From assembly GCF_009709575.1 (NCBI RefSeq), contig NZ_WIXO01000001.1:1426001-1490000 (forward strand): a stretch of 64,000 nucleotides of DNA, in the 5' to 3' direction. The stretch is from Streptomyces taklimakanensis. GTDB lineage: Bacteria; Actinomycetota; Actinomycetes; Streptomycetales; Streptomycetaceae. Below the pieces are notes generated by a model, which did not search any database, was not told the origin of the DNA, and worked only from the letters and a program-made list of their open reading frames with translations. The position numbers were made by a program, and so were the translations under genes. This document shows, piece after piece, positions 44,758 through 52,598 of the stretch (its first letter is position 1; the number at the start of each line of letters is the position of its first letter).

Positions 44758-45626
44758 GCACCACCGAAACCACCGGGACCACCGGGACCACCGGGACCGG
44801 CACCACGGCCGCCACGGGGGCCGTCCCCCCGCGCCCCTTTGGCGGGCACGACGGCCGGATCGGACCGCGCGCCACCCTGCGGCACGTCACCGCCCTGGCC
44901 CGCCGCAACGTCCTCCAGATCCGCCAGGACCCGCAGTCGATGTTCGACGTCCTGCTGATGCCGGTCGTCTTCACGCTGCTGTTCGTCTACGTCTTCGGCG
45001 GCGCCCTGGCCGGCGACCGACAGGAGTACGTGAACTACGTGGTGCCGGGCCTGATGGCCATGATGGGCCTGAACATCGCGATGGCCGTGGGCACCGGCGT
45101 CAACGACGACGTCCGCAAGGGCGTCATGGACCGCTTCCGGACGCTGCCCATCGCCCGCTCCTCGGTGCTGGTCGCCAGGGTCGTGGTGGAGACGGGCCGG
45201 CTGGTGGTCGCGACGGTCATCCTGCTGGCCGTGGGACTGCTCCTGGGCCTGGAGCTCCGGTCGGGGCTCCCGGAGCTGCTGGCCGCGGTCGGTCTGTCCC
45301 TGGCCTTCGGGATCTCCCTGATGTGGGTCTTCATCCTGCTGGGGCTGGTACTGCCGGGGCCGCAGGCCGTCCAGGGAGCGGCGTTCACGGTGCTGATGCC
45401 CCTCCAGTTCGGGTCGTCGATCTTCGCCGACCCCGCCACGATGCCCGACTGGCTGCGGTCCTTCACCGAGGTCAACCCGCTGTCCAACCTGGCGGACGCC
45501 GCCCGCCACCTGGTCAACGGCGAGGGCGCGGTGGCCGGCCCGGCGACGGTGACGCTGCTGTGGGCCGTGGCGATCACGGCGGTGACGGCACCGCCGGCGG
45601 TGGCGCGGTTCCGCCGCACGGGGTGA
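44754..45626 (+). CDS. ABC-2 type permease, DrrB type
   Basis: A 290-residue membrane partner of the DrrA-like ATPase. The cytoplasmic N terminus contains a T/G repeat from three exact 9-bp units (44772-44798). Six helices follow, starting VLLMPVVFTLLFVYVFGGAL; the DrrB-type motifs are VNYVVPGLMAMMGLN, GVMDRFRTLPIARSSVL and FGSSIFADPATMPDWLRSF with EVNPLSNLADAAR. GTG at 44754 overlaps the ATPase stop. Its ribosome site GAGGAG lies inside the upstream gene. The substrate is unknown; no biosynthetic genes are adjacent, but a large AfsR-like regulator is convergent downstream. Confidence 0.92.
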   Translation: MSTTETTGTTGTTGTGTTAATGAVPPRPFGGHDGRIGPRATLRHVTALARRNVLQIRQDPQSMFDVLLMPVVFTLLFVYVFGGALAGDRQEYVNYVVPGLMAMMGLNIAMAVGTGVNDDVRKGVMDRFRTLPIARSSVLVARVVVETGRLVVATVILLAVGLLLGLELRSGLPELLAAVGLSLAFGISLMWVFILLGLVLPGPQAVQGAAFTVLMPLQFGSSIFADPATMPDWLRSFTEVNPLSNLADAARHLVNGEGAVAGPATVTLLWAVAITAVTAPPAVARFRRTG

Positions 45627-45675
45627 CGACCCCGCCCGGACCCGGGAGCCGGGGAACCGGGCCGGGCCGGACGGA

Positions 45676-48600
45676 TCAGACGAGGGCGGCGGCCTCCCGC
45701 AGGGACAGGCCGCCGCCCTCGGCGTGCGCCCGCTCGTACGCCTCGTCCCCCAGCGCCGCGCGGGCCGCCGCCTCGGCCCGCGCGCGGCTCTCCCGGACGG
45801 TGGCCTCGCCGGGTCCGTACGGCCGGTCCGTCCCGTCGTACGCGCCCAGCAGGCGCGCCGCGTCCGCCGCCCGCCCGACGGCGGACAGCGCGTGGGCCGC
45901 GTAGGGCAGTTGGGAGACGGCGAGCCGGGGGGCGACGAACCAGGCCAGGCCGTCCTGGGTCCGGCGCAGGGACTCGCGCAGCACCTCGATCGCCTCCTCG
46001 TACCGCCCGTCGAGCACGTCCAGCCAACCGCGCAGCCCCCGGACCATGCCGAGGAAGATGTCCGGCGCCCCACCCCGGAACCGGTCCTCCAGTTCCGCCA
46101 GGTGCTCCCGGGCCGCGGCGGTCCGGCCCGTGACGCCCAGGTGGAAGACGAGTTGGATGCGCGCGAAGTGCGCGGCGTCACCGGCGGTCCGGTCGGCATC
46201 GGCGACGACCTCGCGCAGCATCCGCTCGCCGTCCTCGCCCGGCAGCGCCCCGACACCGCCCGACTCCAGCAGGGCGCTGCCCAACCGGGTGCGCAACACC
46301 ACCACCTGGGTGTGGGCGCCCAACTCCTCCGCGACCCCGATGGCCCGGCGGTAGTCCTCGACGGCGCCGGCGAGGTCGCCGTGCCGCTCGCGTGCCTCGC
46401 CGCGGCCGGACAGCGCCTCGGCGACGCCCCAGGCGTCCCCGAGGCGGGAGAAGATCTCCAGGCTCTCGTCGGTGTCGCGCACGACCCGTGCGACGCTGTC
46501 GCTCCACCCGATCAGGATCTTGGCGCGGAGCTGGAGGGCGCAGGCCAGTTCCCACTGCCGGCCGAGCCTCCGGCAGGTCTCCACGGCCGCGTCGAAGACC
46601 TCGTCGATCAGTTCCTGTTCGCCCAGCAGCACCAGCGCGTAGAACCAGGACATGCCCGGCGGGCGGCAGACCTGCGGCAGACCGGGCCGGTAGGCGTCGG
46701 CGAGGCCCCGCAGGCGGGCCCACGTCCGCGGGGTCTCAAGCTGCTCCATGTCCGGCTCGCCGCTGGTGAGGTGGATCAGCCACACCTGCCTCCTGGCCTC
46801 CACCAGTTGTTCGGGCGGCATCGGCGGCGGGGTGTCGGTGCAGCGTGCCACGAGTGGTGGAGCGGGGGCGACGGGCGGCTCGAACGGGTCGGGCCCCAGC
46901 TCCGCGACGGCCCCGGACCAGGTGCGGGCGTCGGTGCGGTGGCCGCGCAGGTCCCAGAACCAGCTCAGCGACAGCACCAGGCACAGCGCCTCCTGCTCCT
47001 CGCCCGCGGAGACGGCCCGGCGCAGCGCGGCGCGCAGGTTGTCGTGCTCGCGCTCCAACCGGTCCAGGTGGCGGCGCTGTTCGGGGCCGCGCAGCAGCGG
47101 GTCGGTGGTGCGGGCCAGCTCCCGGTAGGCGACCAGGTGACGTCGTTCGACCGCCTCCCGCTCCCCCGCCTCCGCCAACCGTTCGGCCGCGTACTCGCCG
47201 ACGGTCTCCAGCAGGCGGTAGCGCATCCGACCGCCCTCGCCGTCCGCACCGTCCCCGCGCTTCTCCGTCCCCGTTCCCGTCCCCCCCGCCGGGTCCGCCG
47301 TGTCCGCCGTGTTCGCCGTGTCCGCCGTCTCCGCGACGACCAGGGAGCGGTCGACCAGTGAGGCGAGCAGCACCGCCACCTCGTCCGCCGGGATGCCGTC
47401 GCCGCCGCAGACGGCCTCGGCCTCCTCCAGCTCACAGCCGCCCGCGAAGACCGACAGGCGCCGCAGCACGGCCCGCTCCGGTTCCTCCAACAGCTCCCAC
47501 GACCAGTCGACCACCGCCCGCAGGGTCTGCTGTCGGGGCAGCACCGTGCGGCTCCCGCCCGTCAGCAGTCGGAAGCGGTCGTCCAGCCGGTCGGCGATCT
47601 GCCGGGGCGACAGGGCCCGCAGCCGGGCCGCCGCCAGTTCGACCGCCAGCGGCAGGCCGTCCAGCCGACGGCAGATCTCCTCGCACGCCCGCAGGTCCCG
47701 CGCCGTCGAGAAACCGGGCCGCACGGCGGCCCCCCGCTCCTCCAGCAGCCGCAGCGCCACGGGAACCGGCAGCGGCTCCACCGACCGCACCACCTCGCCC
47801 GGCACCCCCAGCGGCTCCCGGCTGGTGGCCAGCACCGTCACACCGGGGCAGCGCGTCAGCAGCGTCTCGACGAGCTCCGCCGCCGCGCCGACCACGTGCT
47901 CGCAGTTGTCGAGCACCAGCAACAACTCCCGGTGGGCGCACAGCTCGGCCAACCGCGCCGACGCGTCGGCGGCGGACCGGGCCGTGTCGCCGCCCGCCCC
48001 GCGGATCACGGTCTCGCGTCCGCCGAGCACGGTCAGCACCGTCTCGGCGACCGTGGCCGCCTCTCCCACCGGGGCCAGTTCGGCCAGCCACGCCCCGTCC
48101 GGCCACCGCCGCGCCACACCGTCGGCGGCCTCCTGGGCCAGCCGCGTCTTCCCCGAGCCGCCGGGCCCCACCAGGGTGAGCAACCGGTGCGCGGCCAGGC
48201 CCTCCCGTACGGCCGCCAGCTCCGCCTCGCGCCCGACGAAGGAGGTCAGCCGGGCCCGCAGGTTCCCGCGCGCCTCCCGGGGCGCGGGCCGGCGGAGCAG
48301 TTCGGCGTGGAGGGCGCGCAGCTCGGCGCCCGGGTCGGCCCCGAGCCGCTCGGCCAGTTCGCGGCGCACCTCCTCGTAGGCCGCCAGGGCCTCGGCCGTC
48401 CGTCCCGCGTCCCGCAGAGCCCGCAGCCGCAGCGCCTGCAGCGGTTCGTCCAGCGGATGGCGGGCGCACAGCTCGGCCAGTTCGGCGAGGACCTCCCGGG
48501 GGCCCTCCAGCGCGGCGCGCGCCTCGGTCCGGGCCCGGACGGCCGCCAGTCGCAGGCGCTCGATCCGCGCCGTCTCGGCCGCGTCCGGGAGGTCGGTCCG

Positions 48601-49011
48601 GGGATCGTCCCGCCACAGCGCCAGGGCCTCGTCCAGCGGCCCGACCGCGCCCGCGGCGTCCCCGGCGTCCAGCGCCCGGGTGCCCTCCGCCACCAGCCGC
48701 TCGAAGCGGAACACGTCCACGTCGTCCCGGTCGGCCGCGAGCCGATAGCCACCCTCCTGGGAGACGACGGCGTCGCGCCCCAGCGTCCTGCGCAACCGTC
48801 CGACCAGGGCCTGGAGGGCGCCCACGGCGTCGGCCGGCGGATCCCCGTCCGCCCAGACCTTTGCCACCAGCGCGCCCGTGGACACCGTCCGCCCTCCCGC
48901 CAGCGCCAGCGCGGTCACCAGTGTCCGCAACCGGGTGCCACCCAGCGGCACGGCGGCGCCGTCCTCGTCGAGGACGCGCGTGCCGCCCAGTACCTCGTAC
49001 CGATAGCGCAT
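45676..49011 (-). CDS. AfsR/SARP-family regulator with NB-ARC ATPase and TPR-like domains
   Basis: An 1111-residue regulator. An OmpR-like winged helix lies at residues 1-95 (LRTLVTALALAGGRTVS...), a bacterial transcriptional activation domain at about 96-245, ending GADPGAELRALHAELLR. The ATPase module has Walker A GPGGSGKT (282-289) and Walker B LLLVLDNCEHV near 365, followed by GLPLAVELAAARL and a TPR-like helical C-terminal half. This is the AfsR/BTAD-LuxR-less architecture of pathway-specific or global regulators of secondary metabolism. A linker near residue 562 is made of four 9-bp tandem units encoding ADT/ANT. It is convergent with the DrrAB exporter and divergent from the M50 protease. 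Confidence 0.9.
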   Translation of the reverse strand: MRYRYEVLGGTRVLDEDGAAVPLGGTRLRTLVTALALAGGRTVSTGALVAKVWADGDPPADAVGALQALVGRLRRTLGRDAVVSQEGGYRLAADRDDVDVFRFERLVAEGTRALDAGDAAGAVGPLDEALALWRDDPRTDLPDAAETARIERLRLAAVRARTEARAALEGPREVLAELAELCARHPLDEPLQALRLRALRDAGRTAEALAAYEEVRRELAERLGADPGAELRALHAELLRRPAPREARGNLRARLTSFVGREAELAAVREGLAAHRLLTLVGPGGSGKTRLAQEAADGVARRWPDGAWLAELAPVGEAATVAETVLTVLGGRETVIRGAGGDTARSAADASARLAELCAHRELLLVLDNCEHVVGAAAELVETLLTRCPGVTVLATSREPLGVPGEVVRSVEPLPVPVALRLLEERGAAVRPGFSTARDLRACEEICRRLDGLPLAVELAAARLRALSPRQIADRLDDRFRLLTGGSRTVLPRQQTLRAVVDWSWELLEEPERAVLRRLSVFAGGCELEEAEAVCGGDGIPADEVAVLLASLVDRSLVVAETADTANTADTADPAGGTGTGTEKRGDGADGEGGRMRYRLLETVGEYAAERLAEAGEREAVERRHLVAYRELARTTDPLLRGPEQRRHLDRLEREHDNLRAALRRAVSAGEEQEALCLVLSLSWFWDLRGHRTDARTWSGAVAELGPDPFEPPVAPAPPLVARCTDTPPPMPPEQLVEARRQVWLIHLTSGEPDMEQLETPRTWARLRGLADAYRPGLPQVCRPPGMSWFYALVLLGEQELIDEVFDAAVETCRRLGRQWELACALQLRAKILIGWSDSVARVVRDTDESLEIFSRLGDAWGVAEALSGRGEARERHGDLAGAVEDYRRAIGVAEELGAHTQVVVLRTRLGSALLESGGVGALPGEDGERMLREVVADADRTAGDAAHFARIQLVFHLGVTGRTAAAREHLAELEDRFRGGAPDIFLGMVRGLRGWLDVLDGRYEEAIEVLRESLRRTQDGLAWFVAPRLAVSQLPYAAHALSAVGRAADAARLLGAYDGTDRPYGPGEATVRESRARAEAAARAALGDEAYERAHAEGGGLSLREAAALV

Positions 49012-49135
49012 CCCGCCATTCTCCCCGCTCGGGGATCACCGCGTGAACGGTTCCCACCGGGCACGGGCCGGGGCGCGGACGTCGGCGGCGACCGGGTTGG
49101 CGGCCGGGCGACCGCGCCGAGTACGGTCGGTGCCC

Positions 49136-49933
49136 ATGACAGCGACCCACCCCCGTACGGACCGGCGGATCAGTCCCATATTCCTGGCCCTCGTGGCCGT
49201 GCTGGGGGTGTCGGCGTGGGGCGTCTGGTCGGGCTTCGCGACCAACACCGGCTTCGCGGTGTTCCTCTTCGTCGTCTCCGGCTGGATCGTCTCGCTCTGC
49301 CTGCACGAGTACGCGCACGCGCGCACCGCCCTGCACGGCGGCGACCTCTCCATCGGCGCCAAGGGGTACCTCACCCTCAACCCGCTGAAGTACACCCACG
49401 CCCTGCTGAGCATCGTCCTGCCCGTGCTCTTCGTGATCATGGGGGGCATCGGGCTGCCCGGCGGCGCGGTGTTCATCGAGCGCGACCGCGTCCGGGGACG
49501 GCTGAGGCACAGCCTGATCTCGGCCGCGGGCCCCCTGGTCAACGCCTTCCTCGCCCTGGCCCTGACCGCCCCGTTCTGGCTCGGCGCCATGGACGACGCG
49601 CCGGTGGCGTTCCGGTGCGCGCTGGCCTTCCTGGCGATGCTCCAGGTGACGGCCGCGCTCCTGAACTTCCTGCCGGTACCCGGTCTGGACGGCTACGGCG
49701 TCCTGGAGCCCTGGCTGTCGTACCGGATCCGCCGCCAGGTGGAGCCCTTCGCGCCCTTCGGGCTGCTCGCGGTCTTCGCCTGCCTGTGGATTCCCGAGGT
49801 CAACGCCGTCTTCTGGACGGGCATCGACGCGGTGCTGGAGGCGCTGGGCGTCTCCTGGTGGGAGACCGCCTACGGGTTGGAGTACTTCCGCTTCTGGGAG
49901 GGCGAGCCGCCCACCGGCCTCATTCCCCGTTGA
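49136..49933 (+). CDS. Site-2 protease-type M50 membrane metalloprotease
   Basis: A 265-residue membrane protein with about six helices. IVSLCLHEYAHARTAL has the zinc-binding HExxH motif inside a helix, and NFLPVPGLDGYGVL carries the second ligand (LDG motif), in the usual order. Such enzymes cleave membrane-embedded regulators; the substrate is unknown. It belongs to the compact family without PDZ domain. ATG at 49136 is preceded by TACGGT and 8 nt, with no ribosome site, suggesting a near-leaderless message. Its last 14 nt overlap the end of the convergent small membrane gene. Confidence 0.88.
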   Translation: MTATHPRTDRRISPIFLALVAVLGVSAWGVWSGFATNTGFAVFLFVVSGWIVSLCLHEYAHARTALHGGDLSIGAKGYLTLNPLKYTHALLSIVLPVLFVIMGGIGLPGGAVFIERDRVRGRLRHSLISAAGPLVNAFLALALTAPFWLGAMDDAPVAFRCALAFLAMLQVTAALLNFLPVPGLDGYGVLEPWLSYRIRRQVEPFAPFGLLAVFACLWIPEVNAVFWTGIDAVLEALGVSWWETAYGLEYFRFWEGEPPTGLIPR

Positions 49934-50171
49934 CCTGCGCCGAGGCCCGCTCCAGCCGGTCGCGGCGCACGTAGTACCAGGCCATGTTGGACGACAGCCC
50001 GGCCATCAGGATCCAGACGACCCCCACCGGCCAGGCGCCCTTGACGAAGGCCACCAGCGCGGCGACGACGGCGAGGCCGCAGACGACCAGGGCGAAGGCG
50101 GACAGCCGCCGGGGCGGGAACGAGGGGGCCATGAGGGCGTGCTCCAGGGGTACGGCGTTGCGACACGACAT
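49920..50171 (-). CDS. Small membrane protein of unknown function
   Basis: An 83-residue protein with two hydrophobic helices, AFALVVCGLAVVAALVAFV and WPVGVVWILMAGLSSNMAWYYV, and a basic end RRDRLERASAQVNGE. No family recognised. The start is uncertain: ATG 50171 (MSCRN...) follows TGACAAT, a possible -10 box, by 4 nt, while ATG 50177 would add two residues. The stop codons of this gene and the M50 gene overlap tail to tail. It may help the protease, but there is no direct evidence. Confidence 0.72.
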   Translation of the reverse strand: MSCRNAVPLEHALMAPSFPPRRLSAFALVVCGLAVVAALVAFVKGAWPVGVVWILMAGLSSNMAWYYVRRDRLERASAQVNGE

Positions 50172-50250
50172 CCCCATTGTCACCCATCGGCCCGACGGCG
50201 ACGGGGGCGCCCCGGCGGCCTCCGGCTCCCCTCCCCGCCGGCACCCGGGC

Positions 50251-50310
50251 GGCGGGGAGGGGCGGGGAAGAGCAGGGGGGAGCGGGGAAGAGCGGGGAAG
50301 AGCGGGGCCG
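50251..50310 (+). repeat. Six tandem G-rich decamers
   Basis: Six consecutive 10-bp units related to AGCGGGGAAG (two exact copies at 50281-50300, others with one to four changes) in the 189-bp gap between the small membrane gene and npdG. The plus strand has runs of four to six guanines every 10 nt, able to form G-quadruplex structures. The remainder of the gap shows nothing else. Confidence 0.7.
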
Positions 50311-50360
50311 GGGAGTGGTCCGCGTCCCGTGCCCCGCACTCCGCGCCCGGGGAACGTCGT

Positions 50361-51077
50361 TCAGATGTCGGTGAGCCGCACCCCGGCGTGCGCCTTGTAC
50401 CGCCGGTTGACCGAGATCAGGTTCGCCACCAGCGACTCGACCTGGTGCGCGTTGCGCAGCCGGCCGGCGAAGACGCCGCGCATCCCCGGAACGCGGCTCG
50501 CGAGCGCCTGCACGATCTCGCAGTCGGCCCGCACCTCGCCGAGCACCATCACGTCGGTCTCGATCTCCTCGACCTCCGGGTCCTTGAGCAGCACGGCCGA
50601 CAGGTGGTGGAAGGCGGCGGTCACCCGGGAGTCGGGCAGCAGCGCGGCGGCCTGCTCGGCGGCGCTGCCCTCCGCCGGCTTCAGCGCGTAGGCGCCCTTC
50701 TTGTCGAAGCCGAGCGGGTTGACGCAGTCCACGACGAGCTTGCCGGCCAGTTCCTCCCGCAGGCTCTCCAGCGTCGCGGCGTGCCCCTCCCAGGGGACGG
50801 CGACGATCACCACGTCGCTGCGGCGCGCGCACTCGGCGTTGTCCGCGCCCTCCACGCCCAGGCCCAACTCCTCGGCGGCGGCCCGCGCCCGGTCGGCGGT
50901 GCGCGAGCCCAGGATCACCTTCTGCCCGGCCCTGGCCAGCCGGTACGCCAGGCCGCGCCCCTGGTCACCGGTGCCGCCGAGCACCCCGACCACCAGGCCG
51001 GAGACGTCGGGCAGCTCCCAGGGGTCCGTGGCGGGGGCCTTCTTCGGGGTCTCTGCGGAAGCTTCGTTCGAGGTCAT
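50361..51077 (-). CDS. npdG: NADPH-dependent F420 reductase
   Basis: A 238-residue cytoplasmic enzyme that exchanges hydride between NADPH and the deazaflavin F420. The Rossmann loop VVGVLGGTGDQGRGLAYRLA, then ILGSRTADRA which contacts the NADP 2'-phosphate, and VVIVAVPWEGH, VVDCVNPLGFDKKG and AAFHHLSAVLL are hallmarks. A C-terminal FAGRLRNAHQVESLVANLI segment completes the fold. The first 25 residues are a polar extension. Actinomycetes use F420H2 in redox and antibiotic pathways. ATG 51077 lies 7 nt after CAGGAT, a weak leaderless pattern. It is monocistronic by spacing. Confidence 0.92.
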   Translation of the reverse strand: MTSNEASAETPKKAPATDPWELPDVSGLVVGVLGGTGDQGRGLAYRLARAGQKVILGSRTADRARAAAEELGLGVEGADNAECARRSDVVIVAVPWEGHAATLESLREELAGKLVVDCVNPLGFDKKGAYALKPAEGSAAEQAAALLPDSRVTAAFHHLSAVLLKDPEVEEIETDVMVLGEVRADCEIVQALASRVPGMRGVFAGRLRNAHQVESLVANLISVNRRYKAHAGVRLTDI

Positions 51078-51184
51078 GGGTCCGATCCTGCCAGGGTCCC
51101 GTCGGTCGGCACCACCAGGGGTTACCGGTGAGTAGCGAGCGCGTTCGGAACGGCGGGGCCGGCCGCCGCCGGGCGCGGCACCCG

Positions 51185-51448
51185 TCAGCGCTCCCCGTCC
51201 CCCCGCTCGTCGCCCGGGTCGCCACCCGGGTCGCCACCCGGGTCGTCGTCGTTCCAGCGGGCGTCGTTCTCCCACCGGACGTTGCGCTCCCGGGCCGTCT
51301 CCATCGCCCGCTCGGCCTCGGAGCGGGAGGGGTAGGGCCCCATGCGGTTCCTGGCCGGGCACTGGGGCCCCTCCTCGACCACACGGTGTTCGAGGCAGTA
51401 GAACCACTCGCCGGGCCTGCCGGTCGCCTTGCGATTGAACAGTGCCAT
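51185..51448 (-). CDS. Conserved small hypothetical protein
   Basis: An 87-residue protein. [20 protein letters not shown] followed by [19 protein letters not shown] contains a C-x2-H ... C arrangement that may bind a metal. The segment [18 protein letters not shown] is helical, resembling the sequence-conserved end of SPOR-like or DUF small proteins. The tail is a low-complexity repeat [10 protein letters not shown] from 9-12 bp DNA units. ATG 51448 was chosen because MALFNRK looks like the conserved start; ATG 51457 adds three residues. No function can be assigned. It is divergent from map, 53 nt away. Confidence 0.75.
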   Translation of the reverse strand: MALFNRKATGRPGEWFYCLEHRVVEEGPQCPARNRMGPYPSRSEAERAMETARERNVRWENDARWNDDDPGGDPGGDPGDERGDGER

Positions 51449-51488
51449 GTGATCCATGCTGCCCCGAAGGGGCGTCCGTTACCGCGGC

Positions 51489-51494
51489 TAGACT
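51489..51494 (+). promoter_or_regulatory. -10 box TAGACT, leaderless map
   Basis: TAGACT followed by 7 nt and the map ATG at 51502, identical in hexamer to the nadE promoter. No ribosome site precedes the ATG. Confidence 0.6.
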
Positions 51495-51501
51495 CGCGCA
51501 C

Positions 51502-52359
51502 ATGTCTGGCCAGTCACTTCTCGTCCCCGGCACCCTCTCGCCGCGCCGCGCCGTCCCCGCCTCGATCCCGCGTCCGGAGTACGTCGACAAGGAGGCGCCG
51601 GCCCCGTACACCGGCCCCGAGGCGCAGGACCCCGAGACGATCGAGAAGATGCGGATCGCGGGACGGATCGCCGCCCGCGCCATGGAGGCGGCCGCCGAGC
51701 ACATCGCCCCGGGCGTGACCACCGACAAACTGGACGAGGTGGCGCACGAGTACCTGTGCGACCACGGCGCCTACCCCTCGACGCTGGGGTACCGGAAGTT
51801 CCCCAAGTCGCTGTGCACCTCGGTCAACGAGGTCATCTGTCACGGCATCCCGGACTCCACCGTGCTGCGCGACGGCGACATCGTGAACCTGGACGTGACC
51901 GCCTACGTCCACGGCGTGCACGGCGACAACAACGCCACCTACCTGTGCGGGGAGGTGGACGAGGAGTCGCGGCTGCTGGTCGAGCGGACGCGCGAGTCGC
52001 TGAACCGCGCGATCAAGGCGGTGAAGCCGGGACGGCAGATCAACGTCATCGGTCGGGTCATCGAGTCCTACGCCAGGCGCTTCGGGTACGGAGTGGTGCG
52101 CGACTTCACCGGACACGGGATCAACACCTCGTTCCACTCGGGGCTGATCATCCCGCACTACGACGACCCGCGCGCCACCACGGTGATGAAGCCGGGCATG
52201 ACGTTCACCATCGAGCCGATGCTGACGCTGGGCACCCACGAGTGGGAGATGTGGCAGGACGGCTGGACGGTGGTGACCAAGGACCGCAAGCGGACGGCAC
52301 AGTTCGAGCACACACTGGTGGTCACGGAGTCCGGGGCGGAGATCCTGACCCTGCCCTGA
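51502..52359 (+). CDS. map: Type I methionine aminopeptidase
   Basis: A 285-residue metalloprotease that removes initiator methionine from new proteins. The pita-bread fold ligands are visible: [20 protein letters not shown] with the first aspartate, [13 protein letters not shown] with the second, [17 protein letters not shown] with the histidine, [10 protein letters not shown] with glutamate and [12 protein letters not shown] with the last glutamate. A 40-residue N-terminal extension rich in proline ([20 protein letters not shown]) is typical of the actinobacterial MAP-1c type that can dock at the ribosome. Start confirmed by TAGACT-N7-ATG. It is transcribed alone. Confidence 0.95.
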   Translation: MSGQSLLVPGTLSPRRAVPASIPRPEYVDKEAPAPYTGPEAQDPETIEKMRIAGRIAARAMEAAAEHIAPGVTTDKLDEVAHEYLCDHGAYPSTLGYRKFPKSLCTSVNEVICHGIPDSTVLRDGDIVNLDVTAYVHGVHGDNNATYLCGEVDEESRLLVERTRESLNRAIKAVKPGRQINVIGRVIESYARRFGYGVVRDFTGHGINTSFHSGLIIPHYDDPRATTVMKPGMTFTIEPMLTLGTHEWEMWQDGWTVVTKDRKRTAQFEHTLVVTESGAEILTLP

Positions 52360-52482
52360 CCGCGCGGACGGGCCGTCGGCGGGACACCGGCGCCGCCGCC
52401 GGCCCCGCCCCGTCCCCCGTCGGCCGGGGCGGGGCTCCGGCGGCGCCGGGTGATGGCCGAACACCGACTCTTGTCGCCCCTC

Positions 52483-52525
52483 TTGACGTGACATGGACAA
52501 CAGGGGTTCATTGGGAGCGCTCCCA
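52483..52525 (+). promoter_or_regulatory. Mannanase promoter with CebR-type operator
   Basis: TTGACG (52483-52488), 18 nt, TTCATT (52507-52512) is a plausible promoter. TGGGAGCGCTCCCA (52512-52525) begins at the last base of the -10 and is the 14-bp perfect palindrome known as the binding site of CebR, the cellobiose-responsive LacI-type repressor of Streptomyces. Bound there it would cover the transcription start. Confidence 0.7.
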
Positions 52526-52598
52526 GGTACGTGCCGCGCCACCCGTCGCAGCACACCTCGACATCGTTGTCAGACCCATCGCCCCACTGGAGGGACAG

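Noticed and set aside
43738..49011. Secondary-metabolite gene cluster suggested by DrrAB exporter and AfsR-like regulator
   Set aside because: Flanking genes are panB, M50 protease, npdG and map; no core biosynthetic enzyme is seen.
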